Assembly (NCBI RefSeq): GCF_003224335.1
Contig: NZ_QKLF01000001.1
Span: 1-64,000, forward strand
Origin: Curtobacterium sp. MCJR17_055
GTDB taxonomy: Bacteria > Actinomycetota > Actinomycetes > Actinomycetales > Microbacteriaceae
Direction: 5' to 3'
DNA length: 64,000 bases
Shown here in pieces: positions 55,011 to 64,000 of the stretch. Each line of letters begins with the position of its first letter. Position 1 is the stretch's first letter. A model generated the notes under the pieces. It worked only from the letters and a program-made list of their open reading frames with translations. It made no database searches and was not told the DNA's origin. Made by a program: the position numbers and the translations under genes.

Positions 55011-56071
55011 GGGATGATCCTACGGGCCAGTCCCGACAGCTCCGCGGCCCCGGCGCCGGTGACGTCCACCGCGCTCACCCGGGTCGTCCCGGCGTCGGCG
55101 TACCGCTTGAACCACGAGACCTGTCGTCGCGCGTACTTGCGCGTCGCGATGCTCGTCGCCTCCACGGCCTGGTCGACCGTCGCCTCCCCGCGGAGGACCT
55201 GGAGTGCCTGCGCGTACCCGATGGCGGCAGGCGCCGTGCGGCCCTGTTCGAGTCCCCGGTCCCGCAGGGTCGCGACCTCGTCCACGAGCCCGGTGGCGAA
55301 CATGCGCTCGGCCCGGGTGCGGAGGCCCGCCACGAGCTGCTCGCGGTCGCGCCGCAGGTGCAGGACGTGCGCCGGTCGCCACGGGCGCGGCGCGGACGGG
55401 AGGCTCGGGGTGACGCGGTCCGACCGGCTCGCGATCTCGACGGCCCGGATCAACCGCCGCGGGTTGCGGGCGTCGATCTCGGCCGCCGCGGCCGGGTCGA
55501 GCGCTCGCAGTCGGTCGAGCAGGACGGTCGGCCCGAGCTCCCGGTGCTCCCGCTCGAGCTGCTCGCGGAGCACGGGATCGGTCCCCGGGAAGTCGAGGTC
55601 GAACAGCACGGCCGACACGTAGAGGCCGCTGCCGCCGACGAGCACGGCGACACCGCCGTCCGCCGTGATCTCCGTGATCGCCGCGCGGGCGTCACGCTGG
55701 TACGCCGCGACGCTCGCCTCGTCCGTGACGTCGAGCACGTCGAGCTGGTGGTGCGGGATCTCGCGACGTCCGGACTCCGGGACCTTCGCGGTGCCGATGT
55801 CCATACCGCGGTAGAGCTGCATGGCATCGGCGTTGACGATCTCCGCCCGTCGGCCATGCGCACGGTGCCGTTCGGCGAGGGCCAGGGCGAGCTCGGACTT
55901 GCCGGTGCCGGTCGCCCCGACCACCGCGACGACGTCCGCGCCGGCGACCAGGTCGAGTGGTGCGCCCTGGTCGCTCCCGACACCCGGACCGACGCCCGGC
56001 CCGGCGGGTCCGTCGATCGCCGCACCGCTCCGGGACCCGGGGTCCGCCGAGCGCCCGTCAGCGTCCGACAC
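55007..56071 (-). CDS. miaA: tRNA dimethylallyltransferase
   Basis: Adds a dimethylallyl group to A37 of tRNAs reading U-starting codons, the substrate then modified by MiaB. The P-loop [10 protein letters not shown] is at residues 51-60, with [16 protein letters not shown] and [11 protein letters not shown] typical of the family, and [14 protein letters not shown] near the end. GTG at 56071 is used, overlapping miaB by 14 bases. ATG at 56113 is an alternative. The first 40 residues are Gly/Pro/Asp-rich and nonconserved. Confidence 0.93.
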   Translation of the reverse strand: MSDADGRSADPGSRSGAAIDGPAGPGVGPGVGSDQGAPLDLVAGADVVAVVGATGTGKSELALALAERHRAHGRRAEIVNADAMQLYRGMDIGTAKVPESGRREIPHHQLDVLDVTDEASVAAYQRDARAAITEITADGGVAVLVGGSGLYVSAVLFDLDFPGTDPVLREQLEREHRELGPTVLLDRLRALDPAAAAEIDARNPRRLIRAVEIASRSDRVTPSLPSAPRPWRPAHVLHLRRDREQLVAGLRTRAERMFATGLVDEVATLRDRGLEQGRTAPAAIGYAQALQVLRGEATVDQAVEATSIATRKYARRQVSWFKRYADAGTTRVSAVDVTGAGAAELSGLARRIIP

Positions 56072-57551
56072 GGAGCGTGGGGAGACCGAGCGACACCGGA
56101 CGTGGTCCGGCACCGGGGACGGCAGGGGTGGGGACGCCGCACGACTCGGCCTGCGCGCGGTCCCACGCGTCGCCCGCTCGGGTGCGGCGGATGCGGAGGG
56201 GGGCGTCCGAATCCGCGATGAGGAAGTGCGGCGCGGCCCGGGTCACCTCGACGGAGACGACGTCGCCGGGTCGTGGCACGTCGGACCGGGCCGGCACCGC
56301 GAAGTGCACGAGGCGGGCGTCCTCGGCGCGGCCGGAGAGGCGGTGCGTGCTGTCGTCCTTCTTGCCCTCCCCCGTGGCCACGAGGACCTCGACGGTGCGC
56401 CCGAGCTGTGCGCTGTTCTCCTCTGCGGTGATCCGCTCCTGCAGGGCGATGAGTCGCTCGTACCGCTCCTGCACGACCTCCTTCGGCAGTTGACCGTCCA
56501 TCGTCGCAGCCGGGGTACCGGGGCGGATCGAGTACTGGAACGTGAAGGCCGTGGCGAACCGGGCCTGCTCGACGACGCGCATGGTGTCCGCGAAGTCCTC
56601 GTCCGTCTCGCCCGGGAAGCCGACGATGATGTCGGTCGAGATCGCAGCGTGCGGGATCGCGGCGCGCACCCGGTCGAGGATGCCGAGGAAGCGTTCGCTC
56701 CGGTAGCTGCGCCGCATGGCCTTGAGCACCCGGTCCGAGCCGGACTGCAGCGGCATGTGCAGCTGCGGCATGACGTTCGGCGTCTCCGCCATCGCGCTGA
56801 TGACGTCGTCGGTGAACGCTGCGGGGTGCGGACTGGTGAAGCGCACGCGTTCCAGGCCGTCGATCTGCCCGGTGGCGCGGAGGAGCTTGCCGAACGCCTG
56901 ACGGTCGCCGAACTCGACGCCGTAGGAGTTGACGTTCTGCCCGAGCAGCGTGACCTCGATCGCACCGTCGTCGACGAGGGCCTGGATCTCGGCGAGCACG
57001 TCACCCGGCCGGCGGTCCCGCTCCTTGCCGCGGAGGGACGGCACGATGCAGAACGTGCACGTGTTGTTGCAGCCGACGGAGATCGACACCCAGCCGCTCG
57101 AGGTCGACTCCCGCTTGGTCGGCAATGTCGAGGGGAAGACGTCGAGGGACTCGAGGATCTCGAGCTGTGCCTCGTCGTTGTGCCGGGCCCGCTCGAGCAG
57201 GGTCGGCAGGGAGCCCATGTTGTGCGTGCCGAACACGACGTCCACCCACGGCGCCTTCTCGAGGATGACGTCCTTGTCCTTCTGCGCCAGGCAGCCGCCG
57301 ACGGCGATCTGCATGCCGGGGCGCTCGCGCTTGACGGCCGCGAGCCGGCCGAGGTTGCCGTACAGGCGCTTGTCCGCGTTCTCGCGCACGGCGCAGGTGT
57401 TGATGACGACGACGTCGGCCTGCTCGTCCTCCGCGGCGACGTACCCGGCGGCTCGGAGCGACCCGCTGAGCCGCTCGGAGTCGTGCACGTTCATCTGGCA
57501 CCCGTAGGTGCGCACTTCGTAGGTACGCGGGCGCGCGGCGACGGTCTCCAT
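56058..57551 (-). CDS. miaB: tRNA-2-methylthio-N6-dimethylallyladenosine synthase
   Basis: A radical-SAM methylthiotransferase acting after MiaA at A37. The N-terminal UPF0004 domain supplies C18, C53 and C87 for one iron-sulfur cluster. The radical-SAM motif GCNNTCTFC supplies C161, C165 and C168. A TRAM domain lies near the C-terminus ([17 protein letters not shown]). The 497 residues end with a 30-residue Pro-rich extension. It starts 62 bases after recX. Confidence 0.95.
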   Translation of the reverse strand: METVAARPRTYEVRTYGCQMNVHDSERLSGSLRAAGYVAAEDEQADVVVINTCAVRENADKRLYGNLGRLAAVKRERPGMQIAVGGCLAQKDKDVILEKAPWVDVVFGTHNMGSLPTLLERARHNDEAQLEILESLDVFPSTLPTKRESTSSGWVSISVGCNNTCTFCIVPSLRGKERDRRPGDVLAEIQALVDDGAIEVTLLGQNVNSYGVEFGDRQAFGKLLRATGQIDGLERVRFTSPHPAAFTDDVISAMAETPNVMPQLHMPLQSGSDRVLKAMRRSYRSERFLGILDRVRAAIPHAAISTDIIVGFPGETDEDFADTMRVVEQARFATAFTFQYSIRPGTPAATMDGQLPKEVVQERYERLIALQERITAEENSAQLGRTVEVLVATGEGKKDDSTHRLSGRAEDARLVHFAVPARSDVPRPGDVVSVEVTRAAPHFLIADSDAPLRIRRTRAGDAWDRAQAESCGVPTPAVPGAGPRPVSLGLPTLRVGR

Positions 57552-57613
57552 GATCGTCCCAGTGTAGAACCGGGCGCCCCCCGGAAAGCGGCCGGATCCG
57601 GACCGGAGCCGCT

Positions 57614-58555
57614 CTACTCGAACCGGACGGTGCCGCGGCCTCCGGTCGGCGGACGCCGCGGTCCGTCGAGCGCACGCTCGACCGCGATCCGCACGACACC
57701 GCCGTTGTAGCCCTTGCGCATGAGGAACCCGGACAGCCGCCGCTCGGCGGTCGCACGGTCGAGACCACGCATCTGGCCCGCACGCTTCGTGGCGAGCTCG
57801 ATCGCCCGGATGAACTCGTCGTCCTCGTCGTCCGCGGCCGCGTCGAGTGCTGCGTCGATCGCGGCCTGGTCGATGCCGCGGCGACGGAGGTCCGCCACGA
57901 TCGCCTGCCGGCCCAGGCCCTTGCGCGAGTGCATCCGGTCCACCAGGTCGGTGGCCAGGGCGACGTCGTCGAGCAGCCCGACGCGGGTGAGCCGTTCGAT
58001 CTCCTGCTCGATCACGTCGGGGTCGAACGCGTCCTGCTTGCTGAGCATCGCCCGGAGCTCGGACGTGCTCACGCCGCGGCGGCTGAGCGCGCGCATGCTG
58101 ATGCGCTCGGCGTCGGCGCGCTGCTCGTCGAGCGGCCGCGGGGCGTCCGCCGGGTCCAACTCATCGCCGGTGATCGAGAAGACCGACGCTGTCTGCGCGT
58201 CGGCTTCCTCGTCGCCGTACCCGTCCTGCTCAGCGCGAGCACTCCGGCCCGAGCCGTCGCCGACGACCGGGGACAGCCAAGCCGCCTGCGCACCGCGGAC
58301 GGGCAGCGGCACCGGGGCGTCGGCGTCGGACGGCGGAGCCGCAGGCACACGCTCCCGTCCGGAACCGGCACCGGCACCGGCACCGGCACCCGGATCATCG
58401 CTGCCGACATCCGCCCGGCTGGGGGCGTCCGCTGGAGCCACACCCGCGCCACCAGCGTCGCCGGCACCGGGCCGGGCACCGCCGGAGCGCCGGCGGGACC
58501 TCGCACCGAACAGGTCGGTGACCGGCGCGAGGTCCTCGCCGTCGTGGTCGGTCAC
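57614..58555 (-). CDS. recX: RecA regulator RecX
   Basis: The C-terminal about 160 residues are three-helix RecX repeats ([59 protein letters not shown]), which bind RecA filaments and limit their activity. The first about 140 residues are a low-complexity Ala/Gly/Pro/Asp tail including a GAGAGAG stretch, making the 313-residue protein much longer than E. coli RecX (166). The start overlaps the recA stop by ATGA. Confidence 0.9.
   Translation of the reverse strand: MTDHDGEDLAPVTDLFGARSRRRSGGARPGAGDAGGAGVAPADAPSRADVGSDDPGAGAGAGAGSGRERVPAAPPSDADAPVPLPVRGAQAAWLSPVVGDGSGRSARAEQDGYGDEEADAQTASVFSITGDELDPADAPRPLDEQRADAERISMRALSRRGVSTSELRAMLSKQDAFDPDVIEQEIERLTRVGLLDDVALATDLVDRMHSRKGLGRQAIVADLRRRGIDQAAIDAALDAAADDEDDEFIRAIELATKRAGQMRGLDRATAERRLSGFLMRKGYNGGVVRIAVERALDGPRRPPTGGRGTVRFE
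58361..58390 (-). repeat. Hexanucleotide repeat in recX
   Basis: Four exact GGCACC units (58367-58390) preceded by one variant GGAACC encode the alternating Gly-Ala stretch of the RecX tail. Unit length six keeps frame on slippage. Confidence 0.8.
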
Positions 58556-59610
58556 GCGCCCTTGCGCTCCGCGAGCTTCGGCGCGATCGAGTCGACCGGC
58601 GCCGCTTCCTTCGCACCGCCGACGCCGAGCTTGGCGAGGATCTTGCCCTCGATCTCAGCGGCGATCTCGGGGTTCTGGATGAGGAAGGAGCGCGAGTTCT
58701 CCTTGCCCTGCCCGAGCTGGTCGCCGTCGTAGGTGTACCAAGCACCGGACTTCTTCACGATCCCGTGGTCGACGCCGAAGTCCAGCAGCGAACCCTCGCG
58801 CGAGATGCCCACCCCGTACAGGATGTCGAACTCGGCCTGCTTGAAGGGCGGCGCCATCTTGTTCTTGACGACCTTGACCCGGGTGCGGTTGCCGACGGCG
58901 TCCGTCCCGCTCTTCAGCGTCTCGATGCGACGGATGTCGAGGCGGACCGACGCGTAGAACTTGAGCGCCTTACCGCCGGAGGTCGTCTCGGGCGATCCGA
59001 AGAACACACCGATCTTCTCGCGCAGCTGGTTGATGAAGATCATCGTGGTCTGCGTCTGGTTCAGCCCACCGGCGAGCTTGCGGAGTGCCTGCGACATGAG
59101 GCGGGCCTGCAGACCGACGTGCGAGTCACCCATCTCACCCTCGATCTCCGCGCGGGGCACGAGTGCCGCGACGGAGTCGATGACGATGAGGTCGATGGAA
59201 CCCGACCGGACGAGCATGTCCGCGATCTCGAGCGCCTGCTCGGCGGTGTCCGGCTGCGAGACGAGCAGCGCGTCGATGTCGACCCCGAGCTTCTTGGCGT
59301 ACTCCGGGTCGAGCGCGTGCTCGGCGTCGATGAACGCCGCGATGCCGCCGTTGCGCTGCGCGTTCGCGATGGCGTGGATCGTCAGCGTGGTCTTGCCGGA
59401 GGACTCCGGCCCGTAGATCTCGATGATGCGTCCGCGCGGGAGCCCACCGATCCCGAGCGCGACGTCCAGCGCGACGGAACCGGTGGGGATGACGGCCACC
59501 GGGGCACGCTCATCCGTCCCGAGGCGCATCACGGCACCCTTGCCGAACTGACGGTCGATCTGGGCGAGAGCAGTCTCGAGGGCCTTCTCGCGGTCTACTG
59601 GTGATGGCAT
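58552..59610 (-). CDS. recA: Recombinase RecA
   Basis: A 352-residue strand-exchange ATPase and LexA/SOS co-protease. Walker [10 protein letters not shown] lies at residues 67-75, with [20 protein letters not shown] (Walker B region) and the DNA-binding loops in [18 protein letters not shown] and [16 protein letters not shown] at 59610 has AAGGAG seven bases upstream. The 260-base leader holds two SOS boxes and a PafBC-type promoter. Confidence 0.98.
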   Translation of the reverse strand: MPSPVDREKALETALAQIDRQFGKGAVMRLGTDERAPVAVIPTGSVALDVALGIGGLPRGRIIEIYGPESSGKTTLTIHAIANAQRNGGIAAFIDAEHALDPEYAKKLGVDIDALLVSQPDTAEQALEIADMLVRSGSIDLIVIDSVAALVPRAEIEGEMGDSHVGLQARLMSQALRKLAGGLNQTQTTMIFINQLREKIGVFFGSPETTSGGKALKFYASVRLDIRRIETLKSGTDAVGNRTRVKVVKNKMAPPFKQAEFDILYGVGISREGSLLDFGVDHGIVKKSGAWYTYDGDQLGQGKENSRSFLIQNPEIAAEIEGKILAKLGVGGAKEAAPVDSIAPKLAERKGA

Positions 59611-59724
59611 GGGGTGCTCCTTCGTGCTGATGACGGCCGCCTGTAGGCTGTCGCGTCCGGACCGGCCGATGGTGCAAGGCCACTCGTTCTGCGACAAGGC
59701 TTCGGACGTGTTCCGATGTCCTCG

Positions 59725-59747
59725 AACCTACGGCCGCCCACCGACAT
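59725..59747 (-). promoter_or_regulatory. PafBC/ClpR-type (RecA-NDp) promoter of recA
   Basis: Reading the minus strand, ATGTCGGTG (59747-59739), eight bases, then TAGGTT (59730-59725). This fits the mycobacterial RecA-NDp consensus TTGTCRGTG-N8-TANNNT with one mismatch. Such promoters respond to DNA damage through PafBC, independent of LexA. Confidence 0.75.
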
Positions 59748-59819
59748 CCCTGCCGTCAGGAGCGGAGGTCGTGGATGGGACACCCGGTCGACGTCGCTGT
59801 GGAGGAACGTAGCACCCAC

Positions 59820-59857
59820 CGAACACGTGTTCGAGCGACACGCCGAACACACGTTCC
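59820..59857 (-). promoter_or_regulatory. Two SOS boxes upstream of recA
   Basis: CGAAC-ACGT-GTTCG at 59820-59833 is a perfect 14-bp palindromic LexA site. CGAAC-ACAC-GTTCC at 59844-59857 has one mismatch. They lie between the PafBC-type promoter and the DUF3046 gene, so a second, LexA-controlled promoter is expected near 59790-59820. Confidence 0.85.
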
Positions 59858-59871
59858 CATCCTCCGCGGAC

Positions 59872-60096
59872 TCAGTCGCGCGGCTCCTGCAGTCCCTTGC
59901 CGTGCCGACGCTCGAGCGGGACGTCCTGCGAGTCGCAGAGGGCGTCCCACACGGCACGCGCGTCGACGCCCGCTGCGAGCGCGTCGGCGGCCGACCGGCC
60001 TCCGAGCTGTTCGAGCACGACGTCCCGGGACACGACCGCTCCGTACGCGTCCCCGAACACCTGGTCGACGGCTCGCCAGAACTCACTCACCCGCAT
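59872..60096 (-). CDS. DUF3046 family protein
   Basis: A 74-residue protein beginning MRVSEFWRAVDQVFGDAYG, the conserved start of DUF3046, and continuing RDVVLEQLGGRSAADALAAG. The family is restricted to actinobacteria and is typically encoded between clgR and recA, exactly as here. Function unknown. No transmembrane part. A hairpin separates it from clgR. Confidence 0.82.
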   Translation of the reverse strand: MRVSEFWRAVDQVFGDAYGAVVSRDVVLEQLGGRSAADALAAGVDARAVWDALCDSQDVPLERRHGKGLQEPRD

Positions 60097-60116
60097 CGGA
60101 CCAGCGTAACAACGGG

Positions 60117-60150
60117 GAACGCCCCCGTCGGCGGACCGACGGGGGCGTTC
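60117..60150 (-). terminator. Hairpin terminator after clgR
   Basis: GAACGCCCCCGTCGG (60117-60131) and its exact complement (60136-60150) form a 15-bp stem with a 4-base loop, 12 bases past the clgR stop and before the DUF3046 start. Confidence 0.85.
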
Positions 60151-60162
60151 GAGCGGTACGGG

Positions 60163-60471
60163 TCAGCGCACCGCGAGGTCGTTGTCGAACTCGGCGACGA
60201 GCTCGTCCGGGAGCGTGTCCGGGACACGCGTGAGTCCCTCGACCACTGCGAGGCGGTCGCCCACCTCGCGCATGATCGTCGAGATCGGGGTGTCGAGGGC
60301 GTCCGCCACAGAAGCGAGGATCTCGGAGCTGGCCTCTTTCTGACCGCGCTCCACTTCGCTGAGGTACCCGAGGGCAACACTGGCCTTGGACGCGACCTGA
60401 CGGAGGGTCCGGCCCTTCTGCAAGCGGAAGTCCCGCAGCACGTCGCCGATCTCCTGACGAACGAGAACCAT
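60163..60471 (-). CDS. clgR: ClgR-type XRE-family regulator
   Basis: A 102-residue helix-turn-helix protein with LRQVASKASVALGYLSEVER as its DNA-binding segment (residues about 23-42). It matches ClgR, which activates clp protease and chaperone genes in actinobacteria and is itself degraded by Clp. The C-terminus ends in nonpolar-charged residues (NDLAVR). A very strong AGGAAGGAGG ribosome site precedes the ATG. The 154-base leader has no clear CGC-N5-GCG ClgR box. Confidence 0.88.
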   Translation of the reverse strand: MVLVRQEIGDVLRDFRLQKGRTLRQVASKASVALGYLSEVERGQKEASSEILASVADALDTPISTIMREVGDRLAVVEGLTRVPDTLPDELVAEFDNDLAVR

Positions 60472-60625
60472 GAGAACTCCTCCTTCCTGTCATCTCCGCG
60501 CCCGCTCGATCCGGATGACCGAGCTCGGGTCCGGCGACCCTGAGGTTGCCGGTTGCAGCATGGTAGCCAGTGCGGCTGCCGTCCTGCTGGAGATTGCGTG
60601 AGATGTAACCTGACGGTCACGCCCG

Positions 60626-61132
60626 CTATTCCACGCCCTGGAGTCTGGATCGCAGACGTGCCAGGAGTTCGGAGACGACCGCCGCGCGGATTGCCCCGCG
60701 GTCCCCGTCCAGGTGGAGTTCGACCGCTGCGGCGCGCTCGGCGCTCGCGATCCCGATGAACACGGTGCCGACCGGTTTGCCGTCCTGCGGATCCGGTCCG
60801 GCGACGCCGGTCGTGCTGATCCCCCAGGTCGCGGGGACGCCGTCCACGGCCAGCGCGATCCGGACACCCGCGGCCATCTGGCGGGCCACCTCGGGGTCCA
60901 CGGCGCCGTGCTCGGCGAGCAGGTCGGCATCGACACCGAGCACGGTCGCCTTCACGGGCGTTGCGTAGGCGACGACACCGCCGCGCACGACGGCCGACGC
61001 CCCGGGGACGCCGACCAGCTCCGACACGACGAGTCCGCCGGTCAACGACTCCGCGACCGCCACGGTCTCGCCGCGTGCGGTCAGGGCCGCCACGAGTGCC
61101 GCTGCGTGACCGCCGGAGTCGGCGTCGGTCAC
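60626..61132 (-). CDS. CinA-family nicotinamide-nucleotide amidohydrolase
   Basis: A 168-residue protein equal to the C-terminal CinA domain, which deamidates nicotinamide mononucleotide in NAD salvage. Conserved blocks are VAVAESLTGGLVVSELVGVP, VVRGGVVAYATPVKATVLGV and WGISTTGVAGPDPQDGKPVG. GTG at 61132 overlaps the pgsA stop by four bases, so it is coupled to pgsA. The order pgsA-cinA-clgR is common in actinobacteria. Confidence 0.9.
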   Translation of the reverse strand: MTDADSGGHAAALVAALTARGETVAVAESLTGGLVVSELVGVPGASAVVRGGVVAYATPVKATVLGVDADLLAEHGAVDPEVARQMAAGVRIALAVDGVPATWGISTTGVAGPDPQDGKPVGTVFIGIASAERAAAVELHLDGDRGAIRAAVVSELLARLRSRLQGVE

Positions 61133-61761
61133 GCCGGGGTCCGGTTGTGCTTCCACGCCTGCACCAGGTAGTCGACACCGCTCGCCACGGTCGCCACGAG
61201 GGCGGCCGCCATGAAGACGCCGTTCACCCAGTGCGCGAGGTCGCCGACCAGGTGCCACCACGGGAACAGCGCGAGGGTGAGCGCGACGGCCTGCAGCACG
61301 GTCTTGACCTTGCCGCCGCGGCTGGCCGGGATGACCCGGTCGGACAGCACGGCGAACCGGAAGACGGTGATGCCGATCTCACGGACCATGATGAGCACCG
61401 TCACGTACCAGGGCAGTTCTCCGAGGATCGAGAGGGCCACGAGGGCGCCGCCGATGAGGACCTTGTCGGCGATCGGGTCGACGAGCTTCCCGAAGTCGGT
61501 GACCAGGTCCTGGCGTCGCGCGATGATGCCGTCGGCGCTGTCGGTGACGATCGCCACGACGAAGAGCACCGCGGCCCAGATGCGCACCGGCCCGTCCGCA
61601 CCGGCATCCGCCAGGAGCAGCACGAAGAACAGCGGCGCCATGAGGATGCGCACCACGGTGATGATGTTCGCGACGTTCGCGGTCGACGCGGGGCCGGGAC
61701 CCTTCCGCAGGATCCGGCCGCGCCACGGGAACCGGTTGGTCGTACCGTCGGAGGCGGTCAT
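61129..61761 (-). CDS. pgsA: CDP-diacylglycerol-glycerol-3-phosphate 3-phosphatidyltransferase
   Basis: Makes phosphatidylglycerophosphate, precursor of phosphatidylglycerol and cardiolipin. The 210-residue protein has about five membrane spans and the CDP-alcohol phosphotransferase signature DSADGIIARRQ ... DFGKLVDPIADK (near 77-103), with all three catalytic aspartates. ATG at 61761 starts four bases after the ftsK stop region, so it is cotranscribed with ftsK. Confidence 0.93.
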   Translation of the reverse strand: MTASDGTTNRFPWRGRILRKGPGPASTANVANIITVVRILMAPLFFVLLLADAGADGPVRIWAAVLFVVAIVTDSADGIIARRQDLVTDFGKLVDPIADKVLIGGALVALSILGELPWYVTVLIMVREIGITVFRFAVLSDRVIPASRGGKVKTVLQAVALTLALFPWWHLVGDLAHWVNGVFMAAALVATVASGVDYLVQAWKHNRTPA

Positions 61762-61765
61762 GGTC

Positions 61766-64000
61766 TCACTCCCTGCCCGTCAGGCCCCAGGCGTCCTCGT
61801 CGGTGTCGCCGTCCACCTCATCGTACCCACGTGTCATGCCGGCCACCGGGTCGTCCCCGTACCGGTCGTCGGACCCCTCCGCCGGGTGCGTGGACCCAGC
61901 CGCGGCGGGGGCGGCGGGCGCTGCCGGCGGCTCCTCGCCCCGGAGCTTCGCGAGCACCGCGGGCAGCTGGTCCCCCGTCACGAGGACGTCACGTGCCTTG
62001 GACCCCTCGGACGGCCCGACGATGTCGCGGGACTCCATGAGGTCCATGAGCCGCCCGGCCTTCGCGAAGCCGACCCGGAGCTTGCGCTGCAGCATCGACG
62101 TCGAACCGAACTGCGTCGAGACGACCTGTTCGACGGCCGCCAACAGCAGCTCGAGGTCGTCGCCGATGTCGGCGTCGATCTCCTTGCGCTCGACCACGGC
62201 CGCGACGTCCTGCCGGTACTCGGGCTGGGCCTGTCGCGTGACGTGCTGGACGACCTCGGCGACCTCGGTCTCCTGCACCCAGGCGCCCTGCACGCGGACC
62301 GCCTTGGACGACCCCATGGGCAGGAACAGGCCGTCGCCCTGGCCGATGAGCTTGTCGGCGCCGGGCTGGTCGAGGATGACGCGGGAGTCCGTGACGCTCG
62401 TGACGGCGAAGGCGATGCGCGACGGCACGTTCGCCTTGATGAGGCCCGTGATGACGTCCACCGACGGGCGCTGCGTCGCGAGCACCAGGTGGATGCCGGC
62501 GGCGCGGGCGAGCTGGGTGATGCGGACGATCGACTCCTCGACGTCGCGCGGGGCGACGAGCATGAGGTCGGCGAGCTCGTCCACGACGACGAGCAGGTAC
62601 GGGTACGGCTTGAGCTTCCGCTCACTGCCGGCCGGCAGCACGATCTCCTCGTTCTGGACCGCCTTGTTGAAGTCGTCGACGTGCCGGAAGCCGAACGACG
62701 CCAGGTCGTCGTACCGCATGTCCATCTCCTTCACGACCCACTGCAGCGCCTCGGCCGCCTTCTTCGGGTTCGTGATGATGGGGGTGATGAGGTGCGGGAC
62801 GCCGGCGTAGATCGACAGCTCCACGCGCTTCGGGTCGACGAGGACCATGCGGACCTCGGACGGCTTCGCGCGCATGAGCAGCGACGTGATCATCGAGTTG
62901 ATGAAGACCGACTTGCCGGAGCCAGTGGAGCCCGCGACGAGCAGGTGCGGCATCTTCGCCAGGTTCGCCACGACGAAGCCGCCCTCGACGTCCTTGCCGA
63001 CACCGATGGTCATCGGGTGCTTCGACTTCGTGGCCGCGCTCGACCGGAGGACGTCACCGAGGGAGACGATCTCGCGGTCGGTGTTCGGGATCTCGACGCC
63101 GATCGCGCTCTTGCCCGGGATCGGCGAGAGGATGCGGACCTCGTTCGAGGCGACCGCGTAGGACAGGTTCTTCGACAGGGCCGTGACGCGCTCCACCTTG
63201 ACGCCCGGGCCGAGCTCGATCTCGTACCGCGTGACCGTCGGGCCGCGGGAGAACCCGGTGACCTTCGCGTCGACCTTGAACTCGGTCAGGACGCCGGTGA
63301 TGGCGGCGACGATCTCGTCGTTCGCCTGGCTGCGGGCGACCGAGGGGGTGCCGGGGCTCAGTGTCGTCGCCGCCGGCAGCCGGTACGGGTGCGCCGGGTC
63401 CTCCTCGGTCGCGACCGGCGGCAGACCCTCGGGCTCGTCGTCCACGCCGACGTCGCCGAGGTCCGACTCCGCCGACACGACGGGGACGCTCGCCGGAGCG
63501 ACGGGCGCCGGTCCGGTCGGGAGGCCCGTGGCGACGGCAGCGGCCACGTCACGGTCCGGACGGAACGCCTCCGTCGGGGACGCCGGCGCCGGCGACCCGA
63601 AGTCGCGCAGTGCCTGCTCCGCGCGGTCGAGGTCGTCGGCGACGTCCTGCTCGACCGAGTCGTTCAGGTTGACCGAGACCGGCTCGGCGGGCGTCAGGTC
63701 GCGGAGACCGGCCGCGGCACCCGGGGCCGGGACGGCTGCGGGCGCGACACCGGTCGGCGGGATGACGGGGCTGTCGTACGCCGGGTCCTCTTCGCGTCCG
63801 GACTTGTTGCGGCGCCACCACGGCAGGTGCCCGTCGGCGCCGTCCTCGACGGGGGTGCCGTCCTCGTCGAACCCGAGGTCCTCGAACAGCGGGAAGTCCT
63901 GCGACTGCCCCTTCGGGCTCCGCTTGCGGGTCGGCTTCGTCGCCGGCGCGGTGTCGTCCTCGGCGACGGGTGCCTCGGCGGCCGGGCCGGGAGCGCCGAA
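61766..64000 (-). CDS. ftsK: DNA translocase FtsK/SpoIIIE (5' part outside window)
   Basis: The visible 744 residues are the linker, motor and gamma domain of the septal DNA pump that moves chromosome ends during division. The motor shows Walker [15 protein letters not shown], the [20 protein letters not shown] block and [14 protein letters not shown]. The C-terminal winged-helix gamma domain ([20 protein letters not shown]) recognises orienting DNA motifs. The upstream linker is Pro/Ala/Asp-rich and stays open through base 64000, so the N-terminal membrane domain lies beyond the window. Confidence 0.95.
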   Translation of the reverse strand, partial: FGAPGPAAEAPVAEDDTAPATKPTRKRSPKGQSQDFPLFEDLGFDEDGTPVEDGADGHLPWWRRNKSGREEDPAYDSPVIPPTGVAPAAVPAPGAAAGLRDLTPAEPVSVNLNDSVEQDVADDLDRAEQALRDFGSPAPASPTEAFRPDRDVAAAVATGLPTGPAPVAPASVPVVSAESDLGDVGVDDEPEGLPPVATEEDPAHPYRLPAATTLSPGTPSVARSQANDEIVAAITGVLTEFKVDAKVTGFSRGPTVTRYEIELGPGVKVERVTALSKNLSYAVASNEVRILSPIPGKSAIGVEIPNTDREIVSLGDVLRSSAATKSKHPMTIGVGKDVEGGFVVANLAKMPHLLVAGSTGSGKSVFINSMITSLLMRAKPSEVRMVLVDPKRVELSIYAGVPHLITPIITNPKKAAEALQWVVKEMDMRYDDLASFGFRHVDDFNKAVQNEEIVLPAGSERKLKPYPYLLVVVDELADLMLVAPRDVEESIVRITQLARAAGIHLVLATQRPSVDVITGLIKANVPSRIAFAVTSVTDSRVILDQPGADKLIGQGDGLFLPMGSSKAVRVQGAWVQETEVAEVVQHVTRQAQPEYRQDVAAVVERKEIDADIGDDLELLLAAVEQVVSTQFGSTSMLQRKLRVGFAKAGRLMDLMESRDIVGPSEGSKARDVLVTGDQLPAVLAKLRGEEPPAAPAAPAAAGSTHPAEGSDDRYGDDPVAGMTRGYDEVDGDTDEDAWGLTGRE

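Overview
The window is one continuous high-GC stretch with codons ending overwhelmingly in G or C. It carries genes and gene orders typical of Actinobacteria: recA-recX-miaB-miaA-dapF, a DUF3046 gene and a ClgR-type regulator beside recA, lexA divergent from a small LysM gene, a bifunctional priA (hisA) in the histidine operon, parA-scpA-scpB-rluB-tyrA-cmk-der, and CGAAC-N4-GTTCG SOS boxes. My best guess is a Microbacteriaceae chromosome, possibly Curtobacterium. The family is inference from gene content and order; the genus is only a guess. No phage, insertion sequence, CRISPR array or conjugation gene is visible.

Left part (1-31600), mixed accessory and housekeeping: rlmN; an NlpC/P60 hydrolase; a frame-broken pyridoxamine-phosphate-oxidase-like gene divergent from a MocR regulator; rimK and rimB face to face over an 18-bp gap; a LacI-controlled operon (7479-16883) with an FAD oxidoreductase, a HydA-type protein, an HExxH protein of unknown family, a carrier and a secreted PL8 polysaccharide lyase; a catalase; a MarR/MFS pair; a GH16-like protein; the complete ribose operon rbsR-A-C-B-K-D; and a run of small minus-strand genes ending in a tRNA-Pro with a truncated isochorismatase-like remnant beside it.

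Middle part (31600-50400): a two-part lipoprotein, a RecQ helicase with a C-terminal phosphoribosyltransferase-like tail, an aldo/keto reductase and two unknown membrane or exported proteins, then a long minus-strand core run. That run covers der, cmk, tyrA, an RluB-type pseudouridine synthase with an extraordinary arginine/glycine/aspartate-rich repeat tail, scpB, scpA, parA, an SseB-like protein, priA, hisH, hisB and hisC.

Right part (50400-64000), DNA damage and core functions: a LysM cell-envelope protein and lexA share an intergenic region with two SOS boxes. They are followed by hflX, an RsmC-like methyltransferase, dapF, miaA, miaB, recX and recA (recA has both SOS boxes and a PafBC-type promoter), DUF3046, clgR, cinA, pgsA and the C-terminal three quarters of an FtsK translocase that runs off the end.

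Across the window the 11-mer CGGGAGGC-N-CG occurs about 18 times by eye, both singly inside genes and as inverted pairs forming intergenic hairpins. This arrangement resembles DNA uptake sequences in other bacteria and is the most unusual whole-window signal I found. No gap between genes is longer than about 300 bases.
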